DNA of 64,000 nt from Gracilimonas sp040877545. Its GTDB lineage: Bacteria; Bacteroidota; Rhodothermia; Balneolales; Balneolaceae. The DNA lies in assembly GCA_040877545.1 (NCBI GenBank), contig JBBDNN010000086.1, positions 1 through 64,000 of the forward strand, in the 5' to 3' direction. A program made the translations under genes and the position numbers. The notes beneath the pieces were generated by a model. It searched no databases. It was not told the DNA's origin and was given only the letters and a program-made list of their open reading frames with translations. Positions 35,717-44,318 of this stretch are shown here, piece after piece. Every line of letters starts with the position of its first letter. The stretch's first letter is position 1.

Positions 35717-36229
35717 TTATTTAATTAAAATCATTTTCTTAGTTGCGATTACATTACCGGATGCTGTTAAGCGATAGAAATACATGCCACTTGCCAAAAA
35801 AGAAGCATCGTAGCGAATAACATGAGAGCCGGCGGATTTCCGTCCCTCTGCAAGCACGGCTACCTGTGCTCCAATCGAATTGTAAACCACTAACCGCACA
35901 TCCGCTGCTTTCGGTAAATCGTAAGAGATATTTGTTGAGGGATTAAATGGGTTTGGGTAGTTTTGATTTAGCCTGAAAACTTTAGGTAAATCGTCAGTCA
36001 GCTTTTCATTTGAAGTAGGGATAAATCCGCTTCCACTAGAAAATCCGCCAACCAAATTCATCGTGGAATTACTGAAAGAACCGCTAATCACTTCGCCTGC
36101 AGAAAAATTTAAAGTGATATTTTGATTCTCCATAGTTCCACCACTGAAGGAAATCACACTTTGGGCCCTTAAACCCACAAAAGAAAGTGCAAAAGCCGTT
36201 AACAACAGTAAGGATTTGAGTTTTATCAT
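35717..36229 (-). CDS. Small secreted protein with T9SS type A sorting domain
   Basis: About 170 residues from the ATG at 36229, chosen because the signal peptide (LLLLTAFALSFVGLRAQ) begins there; the frame is open up to 36259. The mature part is short and Gly/Ser-rich (SFSGG, NFSAGEVISGSF). The C-terminal 85 residues are a textbook T9SS type A domain: NQNYPNPFNPSTNISYDLP, VYNSIGAQV, GSHVIRYDAS, GMYFYRL and terminal KKMILIK. It should be exported by type IX secretion. It pairs with the S74-domain gene downstream. Confidence 0.9.
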   Translation of the reverse strand: MIKLKSLLLLTAFALSFVGLRAQSVISFSGGTMENQNITLNFSAGEVISGSFSNSTMNLVGGFSSGSGFIPTSNEKLTDDLPKVFRLNQNYPNPFNPSTNISYDLPKAADVRLVVYNSIGAQVAVLAEGRKSAGSHVIRYDASFLASGMYFYRLTASGNVIATKKMILIK

Positions 36230-36414
36230 TCTGTCTGTGTTTAATTTTATATGAACCATTTGCGAATGTTAACATTATTTTTCAATCAAACACTACATAA
36301 TCATGTAGTATTTTTTTTGAGGTTTCTCTACCTCTATGGCATGCATTCGAGCGGCTTTATTTTGATAATTAAAATCAGTCTCTTAGTATTTGTGGCTAAA
36401 GCAGGATATATTTT

Positions 36415-37107
36415 GTGCGTCTAATTAAAATCATCTGCATGTATCTTTTTAGAGTTTCTTCACTTTTTATTTTTGCCGGGCTTTTTGTTTCTTCATGTGG
36501 CACAATCAGTAGAAGCAGCAATAATTCCTCCACCTTTTCCTCCAATGATGCCCGGGTTATTGAATCCGGTATGGCAAGCTGGTATGGGCCCAATTTCCAT
36601 GGAAAACTTACAGCAAACGGAGAAACTTATGATATGGATGGAATCACCGCCGCACATAGAACCCTGCCATTCGGTACAGTGCTTTTAGTTGAAAATCTTG
36701 ACAACGGCCGCACTGTTCAGGTTCGGGTAAACGACCGCGGCCCTTTTGCCAAAGATCGTATCATAGATTTATCAAAAGGAGCTGCCGAAACAGTAGATAT
36801 GATAGGCCCCGGCACCGCTCAGGTCCGCTTGTATTTACTTGAAGGAGATTTGCAGAATTCAAGAGTTACCGATCTCAAAATTGCTAATTATACTGTTCAG
36901 CTGGGTTCTTATAAGGAGAAAATACAAGCACAACAGCAGGCTTCTAAAATCAAAGGCAGCAGGGTTGAAACAGTGCTTGTGCGAAATGAATCTTTTTACC
37001 GGGTATATTTCGGAACTTATCAAGATCCCGAAAATGCTAAAAAAGAGCTCGCACGACTGCAACAGCACGGTTTTGCAGGTTTTGTGAAACAAATAGAAAA
37101 TGATTGA
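36415..37107 (+). CDS. rlpA: RlpA-family septal-ring lytic transglycosylase lipoprotein with SPOR domain
   Basis: 230 residues from a GTG at 36415 with AGGA upstream; an ATG at 36439 is an alternative start. The lipobox is VSSC. The double-psi beta-barrel RlpA domain has ASWYGPNFHGKLTANGETYD (cut) and HRTLPFGT, then VNDRGPFAKDRIIDLS. The C-terminal SPOR domain (about 158-230) begins NYTVQLGSYKEK and would bind denuded septal glycan. It acts in the outer membrane at the division site. Confidence 0.92.
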   Translation: MRLIKIICMYLFRVSSLFIFAGLFVSSCGTISRSSNNSSTFSSNDARVIESGMASWYGPNFHGKLTANGETYDMDGITAAHRTLPFGTVLLVENLDNGRTVQVRVNDRGPFAKDRIIDLSKGAAETVDMIGPGTAQVRLYLLEGDLQNSRVTDLKIANYTVQLGSYKEKIQAQQQASKIKGSRVETVLVRNESFYRVYFGTYQDPENAKKELARLQQHGFAGFVKQIEND

Positions 37108-37173
37108 TCAGGTGGGATTATTTTCCATTGCCAATTTTTTGTGGCTGCCATAACTCCTCTTAAGTAGCTTGTT

Positions 37174-38652
37174 ATGAAAAAGAAGATCCTGATTATTGGA
37201 AGTGGCTTTGGGGGATTATCGGCTGCATCCCGATTACTTTCTGCCGGCCATGAAGTTACTGTTCTTGAAAAGCGTGATAAAATAGGCGGGCGCGCTTATG
37301 TCTATGAAAAGAATGGTTTTAAATTTGATGGCGGCCCCACCGTTATTACCGCTCCTTTTATGTTTGATGCTATCTGGTCTGCCGCCGGAAAAAAACGAGA
37401 GGATTATGTAAAATTTGTGCCCTGCAATCCCTTCTACCGCATTTTTGACCATAATGGAGTGAAATTTGATTACAATAATGATCATGCCTTCACACTGAGT
37501 GAAATCGAAAAACAAAACCCGGCTGATATCCCCGGCTATGAAAAGTTCCTGTCCACCACCAAAGCAATTTTCAACAAAGGGTTTATTGAACTTGCTGATC
37601 AGCCTTTTCTAAAATTTAAGGATATGCTGAAGGTAGCCCCGGATTTGATTCGCTTGCAATCCTACAAAACAGTATTTAAATATATCTCGCAGTTTATAAA
37701 AGATGATTTTTTAAGGAAATGTTTTTCTTTTCACCCGCTGCTGGTAGGCGGCAATCCTTTCGACACAACTTCTATTTACGCGATGATTCATTACCTGGAA
37801 CGTGAATGGGGTGTACATTATGCAATGGGAGGAACGGGTGCTATTGTGAATGCCCTGGAAAAACTGATTCGAGAACAAGGAGGCGAAATTCACACAGAAA
37901 CTGAAGTGGAAGAAATCCTGATAGAAAATGGAAAAGCAAAAGGAGTACTTCTGAAAAATGGGGAGAAATTATTTGCTGATGAAATTGTCGCCAATGCCGA
38001 TGTAGCTTTCACCTACAAAAACCTCATCAATCCAAAACACCGAAAAAAGTATACCGACAAAAAAATAGAGCGGACTAAATACAGCATGTCTCTTTTTGTA
38101 ATATATTTTGGAACCAAAAAACGATATCGGAATTCCGGTCTGGCACATCACAATATCATTTTGGGTGAACGGTATGAAGGTTTATTGAAAGATATCTTCC
38201 ACAAAAAGCATCTCGCTGATGATTTTTCACTGTACCTGCATATGCCCACTATTACGGATCCGGGAATGGCTCCCGAAGGCTGCGAAGGATTTTACGTACT
38301 CTCTCCCGTTCCACATTTAGATAGCGGCACCAACTGGGATGAAACGGCGCCCAAATATCGTGATGCTATTATGAATTTCCTGGAAGAGAATTACCTGCCA
38401 GACCTTCAGGAAAATATCATTGCCGAACATTATATTAATCCGATGCACTTCCAAAATGAGCTGAATAGCTATAAAGGCTCTGCTTTTTCAGTAGAGCCAA
38501 TACTGACTCAATCGGCTTGGTTTCGCCCGCACAATAAATCGGAAGATGTAGACAATCTTTATTTTGTAGGTGCGGGAACTCACCCCGGAGCCGGCCTTCC
38601 GGGTGTACTTTCTTCTGCTATTATTGCGGAGAATTTAATTGGGAAAGCCTAA
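37174..38652 (+). CDS. crtI: Phytoene desaturase (CrtI family)
   Basis: 492 residues. The FAD-binding N-terminus is ILIIGSGFGGLSAASRLLS, followed by VLEKRDKIGGRAYVYEKNGF (cut) and FDGGPTVITAP. The C-terminal NLYFVGAGTHPGAGLPGV is the CrtI signature. It would introduce double bases-conjugating desaturations in phytoene for carotenoid pigments. No phytoene synthase or cyclase gene is in the immediate neighbourhood, so the pathway must be split, or this is a CrtI-like paralogue such as CrtD. Confidence 0.88.
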   Translation: MKKKILIIGSGFGGLSAASRLLSAGHEVTVLEKRDKIGGRAYVYEKNGFKFDGGPTVITAPFMFDAIWSAAGKKREDYVKFVPCNPFYRIFDHNGVKFDYNNDHAFTLSEIEKQNPADIPGYEKFLSTTKAIFNKGFIELADQPFLKFKDMLKVAPDLIRLQSYKTVFKYISQFIKDDFLRKCFSFHPLLVGGNPFDTTSIYAMIHYLEREWGVHYAMGGTGAIVNALEKLIREQGGEIHTETEVEEILIENGKAKGVLLKNGEKLFADEIVANADVAFTYKNLINPKHRKKYTDKKIERTKYSMSLFVIYFGTKKRYRNSGLAHHNIILGERYEGLLKDIFHKKHLADDFSLYLHMPTITDPGMAPEGCEGFYVLSPVPHLDSGTNWDETAPKYRDAIMNFLEENYLPDLQENIIAEHYINPMHFQNELNSYKGSAFSVEPILTQSAWFRPHNKSEDVDNLYFVGAGTHPGAGLPGVLSSAIIAENLIGKA

Positions 38653-38681
38653 TGAACAGCATGAGTGCTGAATTCAAACCT

Positions 38682-38708
38682 GGCATCTCTAGAATGATGC
38701 CTTTCATT
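38682..38708 (+). terminator. Weak terminator after crtI
   Basis: GGCATC (38682-38687) pairs with GATGCC (38696-38701), then TTTCATTT. It is located between the convergent crtI and transaldolase genes. Confidence 0.55.
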
Positions 38709-38720
38709 TCTCCAAAGCAA

Positions 38721-39377
38721 CTACTTCAAACTCTCTTGCAACTTATCCCAATCTGCAAGAAACCGTTCCAAGCCGCTGTCGGTTAGTGGATGCTTAAGCA
38801 GCCCTTGAATTACACTCAGTGGCATAGTGGCTACATCGGCGCCAGCTTTTGCACATTCCAGCGCATGCATTGGGTGGCGGATGCTGGCTGCAAGTACCTC
38901 GGTTTGGTAACCGTAATTATCATAAATCTGGATAATATCTCTGATGAGCTGCATGCTATTGGTGGAAATATCATCTAATCTTCCCAGAAAAGGAGAAATA
39001 TATGTAGCGCCTGCTTTTGCTGCAATCAAAGCTTGAGTTGCTGAAAAACAAAGCGTGCAATTGGTTTTGATACCTTCTTCAGAAAAGCTTTTGATAGCTT
39101 TGATGCCTTCTTCTATCAACGGAACTTTTACCACTACATTATCTGCTATTTTTGCAATTTTGCGGCCTTCTTCCATTATATCATCATAAGAGGTAGAAAC
39201 AACTTCAGCCGATACATCTCCTTCAACCATATTGCAGATTTTAGCAATATGTCCTTCAAAATCCTGAACACCCATTTTAAAGCATAAACTGGGATTAGTG
39301 GTTACACCATCCAGAACCCCCATGTCGTTTGCTTCTTTAATTTCATCCAAGTTTGCGGTGTCTATAAAAAATTTCAT
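38721..39377 (-). CDS. fsa: Fructose-6-phosphate aldolase / small transaldolase
   Basis: 218 residues, the length of the short transaldolase subfamily (FSA/TalC). KFFIDTANLDEI is the N-terminal signature with the Asp of the active site. The Schiff-base lysine is K84 in VVVKVPL. GATYISPFLGRLDDI and EVLAASIRHPMH complete the TIM barrel. It catalyses transaldolase or fructose-6-phosphate aldol reactions; sequence reading does not separate the two. Confidence 0.93.
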   Translation of the reverse strand: MKFFIDTANLDEIKEANDMGVLDGVTTNPSLCFKMGVQDFEGHIAKICNMVEGDVSAEVVSTSYDDIMEEGRKIAKIADNVVVKVPLIEEGIKAIKSFSEEGIKTNCTLCFSATQALIAAKAGATYISPFLGRLDDISTNSMQLIRDIIQIYDNYGYQTEVLAASIRHPMHALECAKAGADVATMPLSVIQGLLKHPLTDSGLERFLADWDKLQESLK

Positions 39378-39565
39378 TATTGACCAGGTTTATTTATTGA
39401 TTAGTATCTAAAAGGAAAGATAAGCATTCATCAGAACTTATACAGTTTTACTACGCCGCTTACCATTGCTTTTTTTTACAATTTAAACACACATAAAGTT
39501 AAACTTTCTTATGAACTTATACGTCTGTAGAAAAGTTTATTACATTAAAATCAATCCAGATAAGC

Positions 39566-40924
39566 GTGAAATATTTTTTTAGGGCACTTATTGTAAGCCT
39601 GTTTTTGGTTAATTGTGGTGGTGATAACTCTTCTCAAAATTCTTCCGGTTTTCCTGGTTTTATGGGGCAGGGCGGCCAACGTGCCAGTAGTGTAGAAACA
39701 AGTTCTGTGGAAATGGGAACTATTGCCGAACAGGTTCGATCTTATGGAAGTATAAGGGCCAAGAATGTTGTGGCTGTGATGCCGCAAATCAGCAACCGCA
39801 TCACCAATATGTATGTAGATTTAGGGGACACCGTTTCTCAGGGACAAATGCTTGCCAAAATTTATGATGCCACATACAGAGATCAACTCGCACAGGCACG
39901 TTCTCAGGTTCAACAAAGCAGATCGGCACTCCGAAGAGATAGCACACAGTTTGAGCGCCAACAGCAACTGCTGGAAAGAGGTCTCTCAAGTGAATCTGAA
40001 TTTGATATTGCACAGGCTACCTATCAAAATTCTCTTGCACAATTTGAGAGTGCCAGGGCCCAGCTTACTCAGGCACAGGAAGATTTTAATAACACAGAAG
40101 TACGTTCTCCGGTTAGCGGTGTTGTCATTTCACGAAATCTGGAGGAAGGAGACTTGGCCTCATCCGGTGCAGCAATTTTTGAAGTTGCCAGCACCTCAGG
40201 ATATGAGTCGCGCGTATTTCTGCCTGCACAGGATTGGCGGAATGTAAAAATTGGCCAGGAAGTAAATTTACGGGTCTCGAATGAGAGCAGGATGGCCGCG
40301 CAGGGAGTGGTGACCCGGAAAAGTCCGCAACTTGACCCCACCACCGGCCTGGGGGAAGTAGTGATTACTTTGAATCAGGCAGGGAATTCTATCATCCCCG
40401 GTGTACTGGTTGAAAATGTGATTAATATTGCCAGGAAAGACAGAACCATTATTGTACCAAGAAGTGCGTTGGTTGAACAGGTAGAGACAGTAATCAACCC
40501 TGAATCTAACACCATTGACCTGGAGCGGACCTATTCGGTTTTTGTTTCACGGGGTGATTCGGTTGCTGAACGCAGAGAGCTGGAACTGGGGATTGAGCAA
40601 GGGGATAAAATTGAGGTTTTGAGCGGGCTGCTGCCAAACGAGGATATAATAATTACCGGCCAGCAAGGGCTGGAAGATGGCTCCCGTATTGCGGTTGCTT
40701 CAGGCGAACGATTCAGGGCGCCTGAGCAAAGGCAAATAGAAGGCGGGAATGGTAATGTGAGCCCATCTCAAAATGGGGCAAATCCCATGGAAAATATGAG
40801 CGAAGAAGAACGCCAGGAAGCCCTAGAGAAAATGCAGGGAATGTCGCCGGAAGAGCGAAGAAAGTTCCTCCAAAGCCTCCGCAACCAACAAACTGATACT
40901 ACCGACACAACCCAAAATAATTAA
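39566..40924 (+). CDS. RND efflux periplasmic adaptor (membrane fusion lipoprotein)
   Basis: 452 residues from a GTG start. The lipobox LVNC anchors it in the inner membrane. Domains in order: barrel-sandwich half (VVAVMPQISNRITNMYVDLGD, cut), alpha-hairpin coiled coil (ARSQVQQSRSALRRD ... QARAQLTQAQEDF type), second half (VRSPVSGVVISRNLEEGDL, cut), beta-barrel and membrane-proximal domains. The tail is an unusual polar stretch with EEERQEALEKMQGMSPEERR, cut. It starts the efflux operon; the first permease begins 5 nt downstream. No TolC-type gene is in the window. Confidence 0.9.
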   Translation: MKYFFRALIVSLFLVNCGGDNSSQNSSGFPGFMGQGGQRASSVETSSVEMGTIAEQVRSYGSIRAKNVVAVMPQISNRITNMYVDLGDTVSQGQMLAKIYDATYRDQLAQARSQVQQSRSALRRDSTQFERQQQLLERGLSSESEFDIAQATYQNSLAQFESARAQLTQAQEDFNNTEVRSPVSGVVISRNLEEGDLASSGAAIFEVASTSGYESRVFLPAQDWRNVKIGQEVNLRVSNESRMAAQGVVTRKSPQLDPTTGLGEVVITLNQAGNSIIPGVLVENVINIARKDRTIIVPRSALVEQVETVINPESNTIDLERTYSVFVSRGDSVAERRELELGIEQGDKIEVLSGLLPNEDIIITGQQGLEDGSRIAVASGERFRAPEQRQIEGGNGNVSPSQNGANPMENMSEEERQEALEKMQGMSPEERRKFLQSLRNQQTDTTDTTQNN

Positions 40925-40929
40925 TCGCT

Positions 40930-43900
40930 ATGGGATCTTTGTCCAAACTGGCGGTTGATCGCCCGATTACATTTTTAATGACTACCCTGATCCTACTGGG
41001 ATTTGGCTTTTACGGGTTACAGAACCTCAGGCTCAATCTTTACCCGGATGTGTCTTTTCCCACCATTACAGTTTACACCGGCTATGAAGGTGTAGCACCC
41101 GAAGATATCGAGACGCTGGTAACCCGACCCATTGAAGAGTCGGTTGGAAGTATAAGTGGCATTAAAAGAGTTCGCTCACTTTCCAGCCAGGGGGCATCTG
41201 TAGTAAAGCTGAATTTCGATTGGGGAACAAATCTTTATGAAGCAGAAAATGATGTCCGGAAACAACTGGGTTTTGTGGAACGCACCATTCCCGATGATAC
41301 GGAGACGCCGCTCGTTTTTTCCTATGATCCAAATCAGGAGCCCATTCTTGTGCTTACTGTTACTTCAAATTCCAGAAGTCCCAGAGATCTGCGAACCTAT
41401 GCGCGGCAGGTTATCGAGCAAAGAATTGAACGCGTAAATGGAATTGCCTCTGTAGAGACTTCAGGTGGATTGGAGCGGCAGATCAACGTGACCATCAACA
41501 ATGAGAAAATGAGGCTTTATAACCTCACAATTGCTGATATTTCTTCAAAACTTCAGCAGGAAAATATACAGGTTCCTGCCGGGCAGCTTTCTGAAGGGAA
41601 TACAATCTATTCCTTGAGAACCATTGGTGAGTTTAAGAATGTAGACCAGATCAGAAATACCATAATTGCTGTTCGTGAAGGCCAGCCCCTGTTGCTCAAA
41701 GATGTGGCCAATATTCAGGATGGTATTTCTCAACCCATCGGAAATGTGAATATTAACGGGGAAGCCGGTGTCATTTTAAATGTATATCGCCAGAGCGATG
41801 CCAATGTTGTTTCGGCTGCAAAAGCAGTGGTGGATGGTTTAGATGAAATCAGCAGAAGCCTTCCAGGCGATGTGCAGATTAATGTGCTTACAAACAAAGC
41901 AGAATTTATCGAGCAGTCAATCAGCAACTTATTATTAACGGGAATTCAGGCTGTAATACTTGTGGTCCTTATTCTGCTGGCATTTTTGAGAAGTGGCAGG
42001 TCTGCCCTTATTATTGCTATTTCAATTCCGGTGTCCATTATTACCACGTTTACGGTAATGGATCTTGCCGATCTCAGTTTAAATATCATCTCACTCTCTG
42101 GCTTAACACTTGCTGTAGGATTGGTTGTAGATGATGCCGTGGTGGTATTAGAGAATATTTTCCGGTTCCGCGAACAGGGAGCCGATCGGAATGAAGCCTC
42201 CATAAATGGAGCAAAAGAAGTAGCTGTTCCGGTGGTAATTTCAACCCTTACTACGCTTGTAGTTTTTCTGCCCATACTATTTGTGCCGGGAATTGCCGGG
42301 TTTTTATTCCGCGACCTTGCTCTGACTATCTCCTTTTCCCTCGCTATTTCATCACTTGTGGCGCTTACACTTATTCCTTTAATGACCTCTCAGTTCTTTA
42401 AAGAAAAAGCACAATCATTCGATGCTAAAAATAAAGTAGCAAGTTTTTTCAGCAGGTTACTGGAGCGTATTGAAACATCATACCACAAAAAATTAGATGG
42501 ATTTTTAAAACGAAGCGGCTTTGTAGTGACCGGTGCTGTCATATTATTCCTGGCCACTCTTCCAATTTTCTATTTATTAGGGGGTGAATTTTTTCCCCGG
42601 GTAGATGAAAATGCTTTTACACTGGAAGTTCAGCGAGAGCCCGGGGTTAATTTATTTGAATTGGAGCGGTCTATAGGACAGGTTGAAGCTATCATCAGGC
42701 AGGAAGTGCCGGAAGCTCGCTTGGTAGTTTCTGACTATGGCGACAAAGAAGGCATTGAAGGTGCCGATAACCCCGGTGGTTTTTCAGGAACTGTACGGAT
42801 TGAGCTGGTTCCACAGGATGAAAGAGACCGCAGTCAATTTGAGATTACTTCTCAATTGCTTGAAACCCTGCAAATTGTTCCCGGTGTGGAGATTCAGGAA
42901 GTAGTTGTGGATCCTCTCAGCCCCGATGGCGAAAATGGGCTGATTGTCCAGATTTTCGGTTATGATCCTGAGGTTAAAAAAGAATTATCTGAAGGTGTAA
43001 AAGAGAAGTTACTGCAAGTGGAAGGCGTCACCAGTGTGTTCAGCAGTGCAGATCAAGGCCGTCCTGAATTGCGACTGGAAATGGATCGCGAACGAATTTC
43101 CCGTGTGGGGATGAATACCAACCAGGTTGCAACTGCGGTAAGTAATGCAGTGAAAGGTAATATTGCTACTACTTTTGTGGATCAGGGAATTGAGTTTGAG
43201 GTATTGGTTGAACTTGACCCGCTGGATAAATCACAATCAGTGGATCTTTCTAATTTACAGGTTCAGACTCCCGCCGGAGACTGGATGCCTTTGAAAAACC
43301 TGGCAAACCTACAGCGTTACACCGGTCCCACAAACGTGCTTCGCATTAACCAGGAACGGGTCGCAGAAATAACCGCCGAACTTTCCGGCATAGATTTGAA
43401 AGCAGCAACCGCCGAAGCCCGAAATATTTTAGATCAAGTTGACTGGCCGGATGAATACCGCTATGAAATGGCCGGAACAGCCGAAGATCAGGCAGAATCT
43501 TTTTACTTTTTAATGATTGCCTTTTCTATTGCCGGAATTTTGACCTATATGGTAATGGCTTCTCAATTTGAAAGCCTGGTTGAACCTTTCATCATCATAT
43601 TAACCATCCCTCTTGCCTTAACAGGAGTATTGCTGATGCTTTGGATTACCGGAACCTCAATCAGTGTAACCTCCATGGTAGGACTGATTTTGCTGACCGG
43701 TATTGTGGTTAATAATGGTATTGTAATGATTGACTACATCAAAATCCTTCAATCACGCGGAATAGAACGGCATCTCGCTATTTTGGATGGTGCCACACGC
43801 CGACTGCGGCCAATTTTAATGACTGCCTTCACCACCATTTTATCAATGGTGCCACTAGCGCTGGAATTGGGATCTGGATCAGAAACCTGGAGTCCAATGG

Positions 43901-44058
43901 CCAGAACTGTCATCGGCGGATTAACCGTATCCACTCTACTTATGCTTTTTGTTGTGCCATGTTTTTATAACATTATAAACTCTATGGTAGAAAAACTGGG
44001 TTTTGATTCTGTACACAAAGAAGATCCACTTGCAAACCGGCAAGAGGTAGTAGAATGA
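40930..44058 (+). CDS. RND efflux permease 1 (HAE1/AcrB family)
   Basis: 1042 residues with twelve expected TM helices and two large periplasmic loops. The N-terminus LAVDRPITFLMTTLILLGFG is typical. The TM4 proton-relay aspartates are intact (VGLVVDDAVVVLENIF). The C-terminal half has GLILLTGIVVNNGIVMIDYI and RLRPILMTAFTTILSMVPLAL (cut). The stop overlaps the start of a short ORF (ATGA) that bridges to a second permease gene. Two unlike permeases with one adaptor recall the MdtABC arrangement. Confidence 0.93.
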   Translation: MGSLSKLAVDRPITFLMTTLILLGFGFYGLQNLRLNLYPDVSFPTITVYTGYEGVAPEDIETLVTRPIEESVGSISGIKRVRSLSSQGASVVKLNFDWGTNLYEAENDVRKQLGFVERTIPDDTETPLVFSYDPNQEPILVLTVTSNSRSPRDLRTYARQVIEQRIERVNGIASVETSGGLERQINVTINNEKMRLYNLTIADISSKLQQENIQVPAGQLSEGNTIYSLRTIGEFKNVDQIRNTIIAVREGQPLLLKDVANIQDGISQPIGNVNINGEAGVILNVYRQSDANVVSAAKAVVDGLDEISRSLPGDVQINVLTNKAEFIEQSISNLLLTGIQAVILVVLILLAFLRSGRSALIIAISIPVSIITTFTVMDLADLSLNIISLSGLTLAVGLVVDDAVVVLENIFRFREQGADRNEASINGAKEVAVPVVISTLTTLVVFLPILFVPGIAGFLFRDLALTISFSLAISSLVALTLIPLMTSQFFKEKAQSFDAKNKVASFFSRLLERIETSYHKKLDGFLKRSGFVVTGAVILFLATLPIFYLLGGEFFPRVDENAFTLEVQREPGVNLFELERSIGQVEAIIRQEVPEARLVVSDYGDKEGIEGADNPGGFSGTVRIELVPQDERDRSQFEITSQLLETLQIVPGVEIQEVVVDPLSPDGENGLIVQIFGYDPEVKKELSEGVKEKLLQVEGVTSVFSSADQGRPELRLEMDRERISRVGMNTNQVATAVSNAVKGNIATTFVDQGIEFEVLVELDPLDKSQSVDLSNLQVQTPAGDWMPLKNLANLQRYTGPTNVLRINQERVAEITAELSGIDLKAATAEARNILDQVDWPDEYRYEMAGTAEDQAESFYFLMIAFSIAGILTYMVMASQFESLVEPFIIILTIPLALTGVLLMLWITGTSISVTSMVGLILLTGIVVNNGIVMIDYIKILQSRGIERHLAILDGATRRLRPILMTAFTTILSMVPLALELGSGSETWSPMARTVIGGLTVSTLLMLFVVPCFYNIINSMVEKLGFDSVHKEDPLANRQEVVE

Positions 44059-44318
44059 AAAATATCGATTTCTGGAATTTAATTGAGCAACCTCGCAACG
44101 CCCGAAGATCTTGCGAGCATTGCGGTTCTATGCCTTCATTCCGAACGCTACGAGGAGCTGCGCACGCTCACAGGTTCTACTGTTTACATCAATCCGATTC
44201 CAGCTTTTCCAAAGTTAATACAACCCAACATCTACTAACCTGCTTAGCTTTAACTTTGGAAAAGTTAGCCACCGAGTTAAAACCATCAACAACTTCGCTT
44301 CAGGGAGCTCCATCATGA
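44055..44318 (+). CDS. Short bridging ORF between the two RND permease genes (doubtful)
   Basis: An 87-codon ORF starts in an ATGA overlap with permease 1 and ends in an ATGA overlap with permease 2. The composition (CEHCG, many R/H/S) has no recognised domain. An overlapping +1 frame, entered at a TTG near 44086, reads more like protein (NLATPEDLASIAVLCLHSE, then YEELRTLTG). The region may therefore be a decayed or inserted fragment. It also contains a 15-bp inverted repeat. I would not rely on this as a real gene; it may only keep ribosomes moving between the permease genes. Confidence 0.25.
   Translation: MKNIDFWNLIEQPRNARRSCEHCGSMPSFRTLRGAAHAHRFYCLHQSDSSFSKVNTTQHLLTCLALTLEKLATELKPSTTSLQGAPS
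44204..44264. repeat. 15-bp perfect inverted repeat in the RND operon bridge
   Basis: CTTTTCCAAAGTTAA (44204-44218) is repeated inverted as TTAACTTTGGAAAAG (44250-44264) with a 31-nt loop. No T-tract follows. It resembles a small dispersed palindromic (MITE-like) element. Confidence 0.75.
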
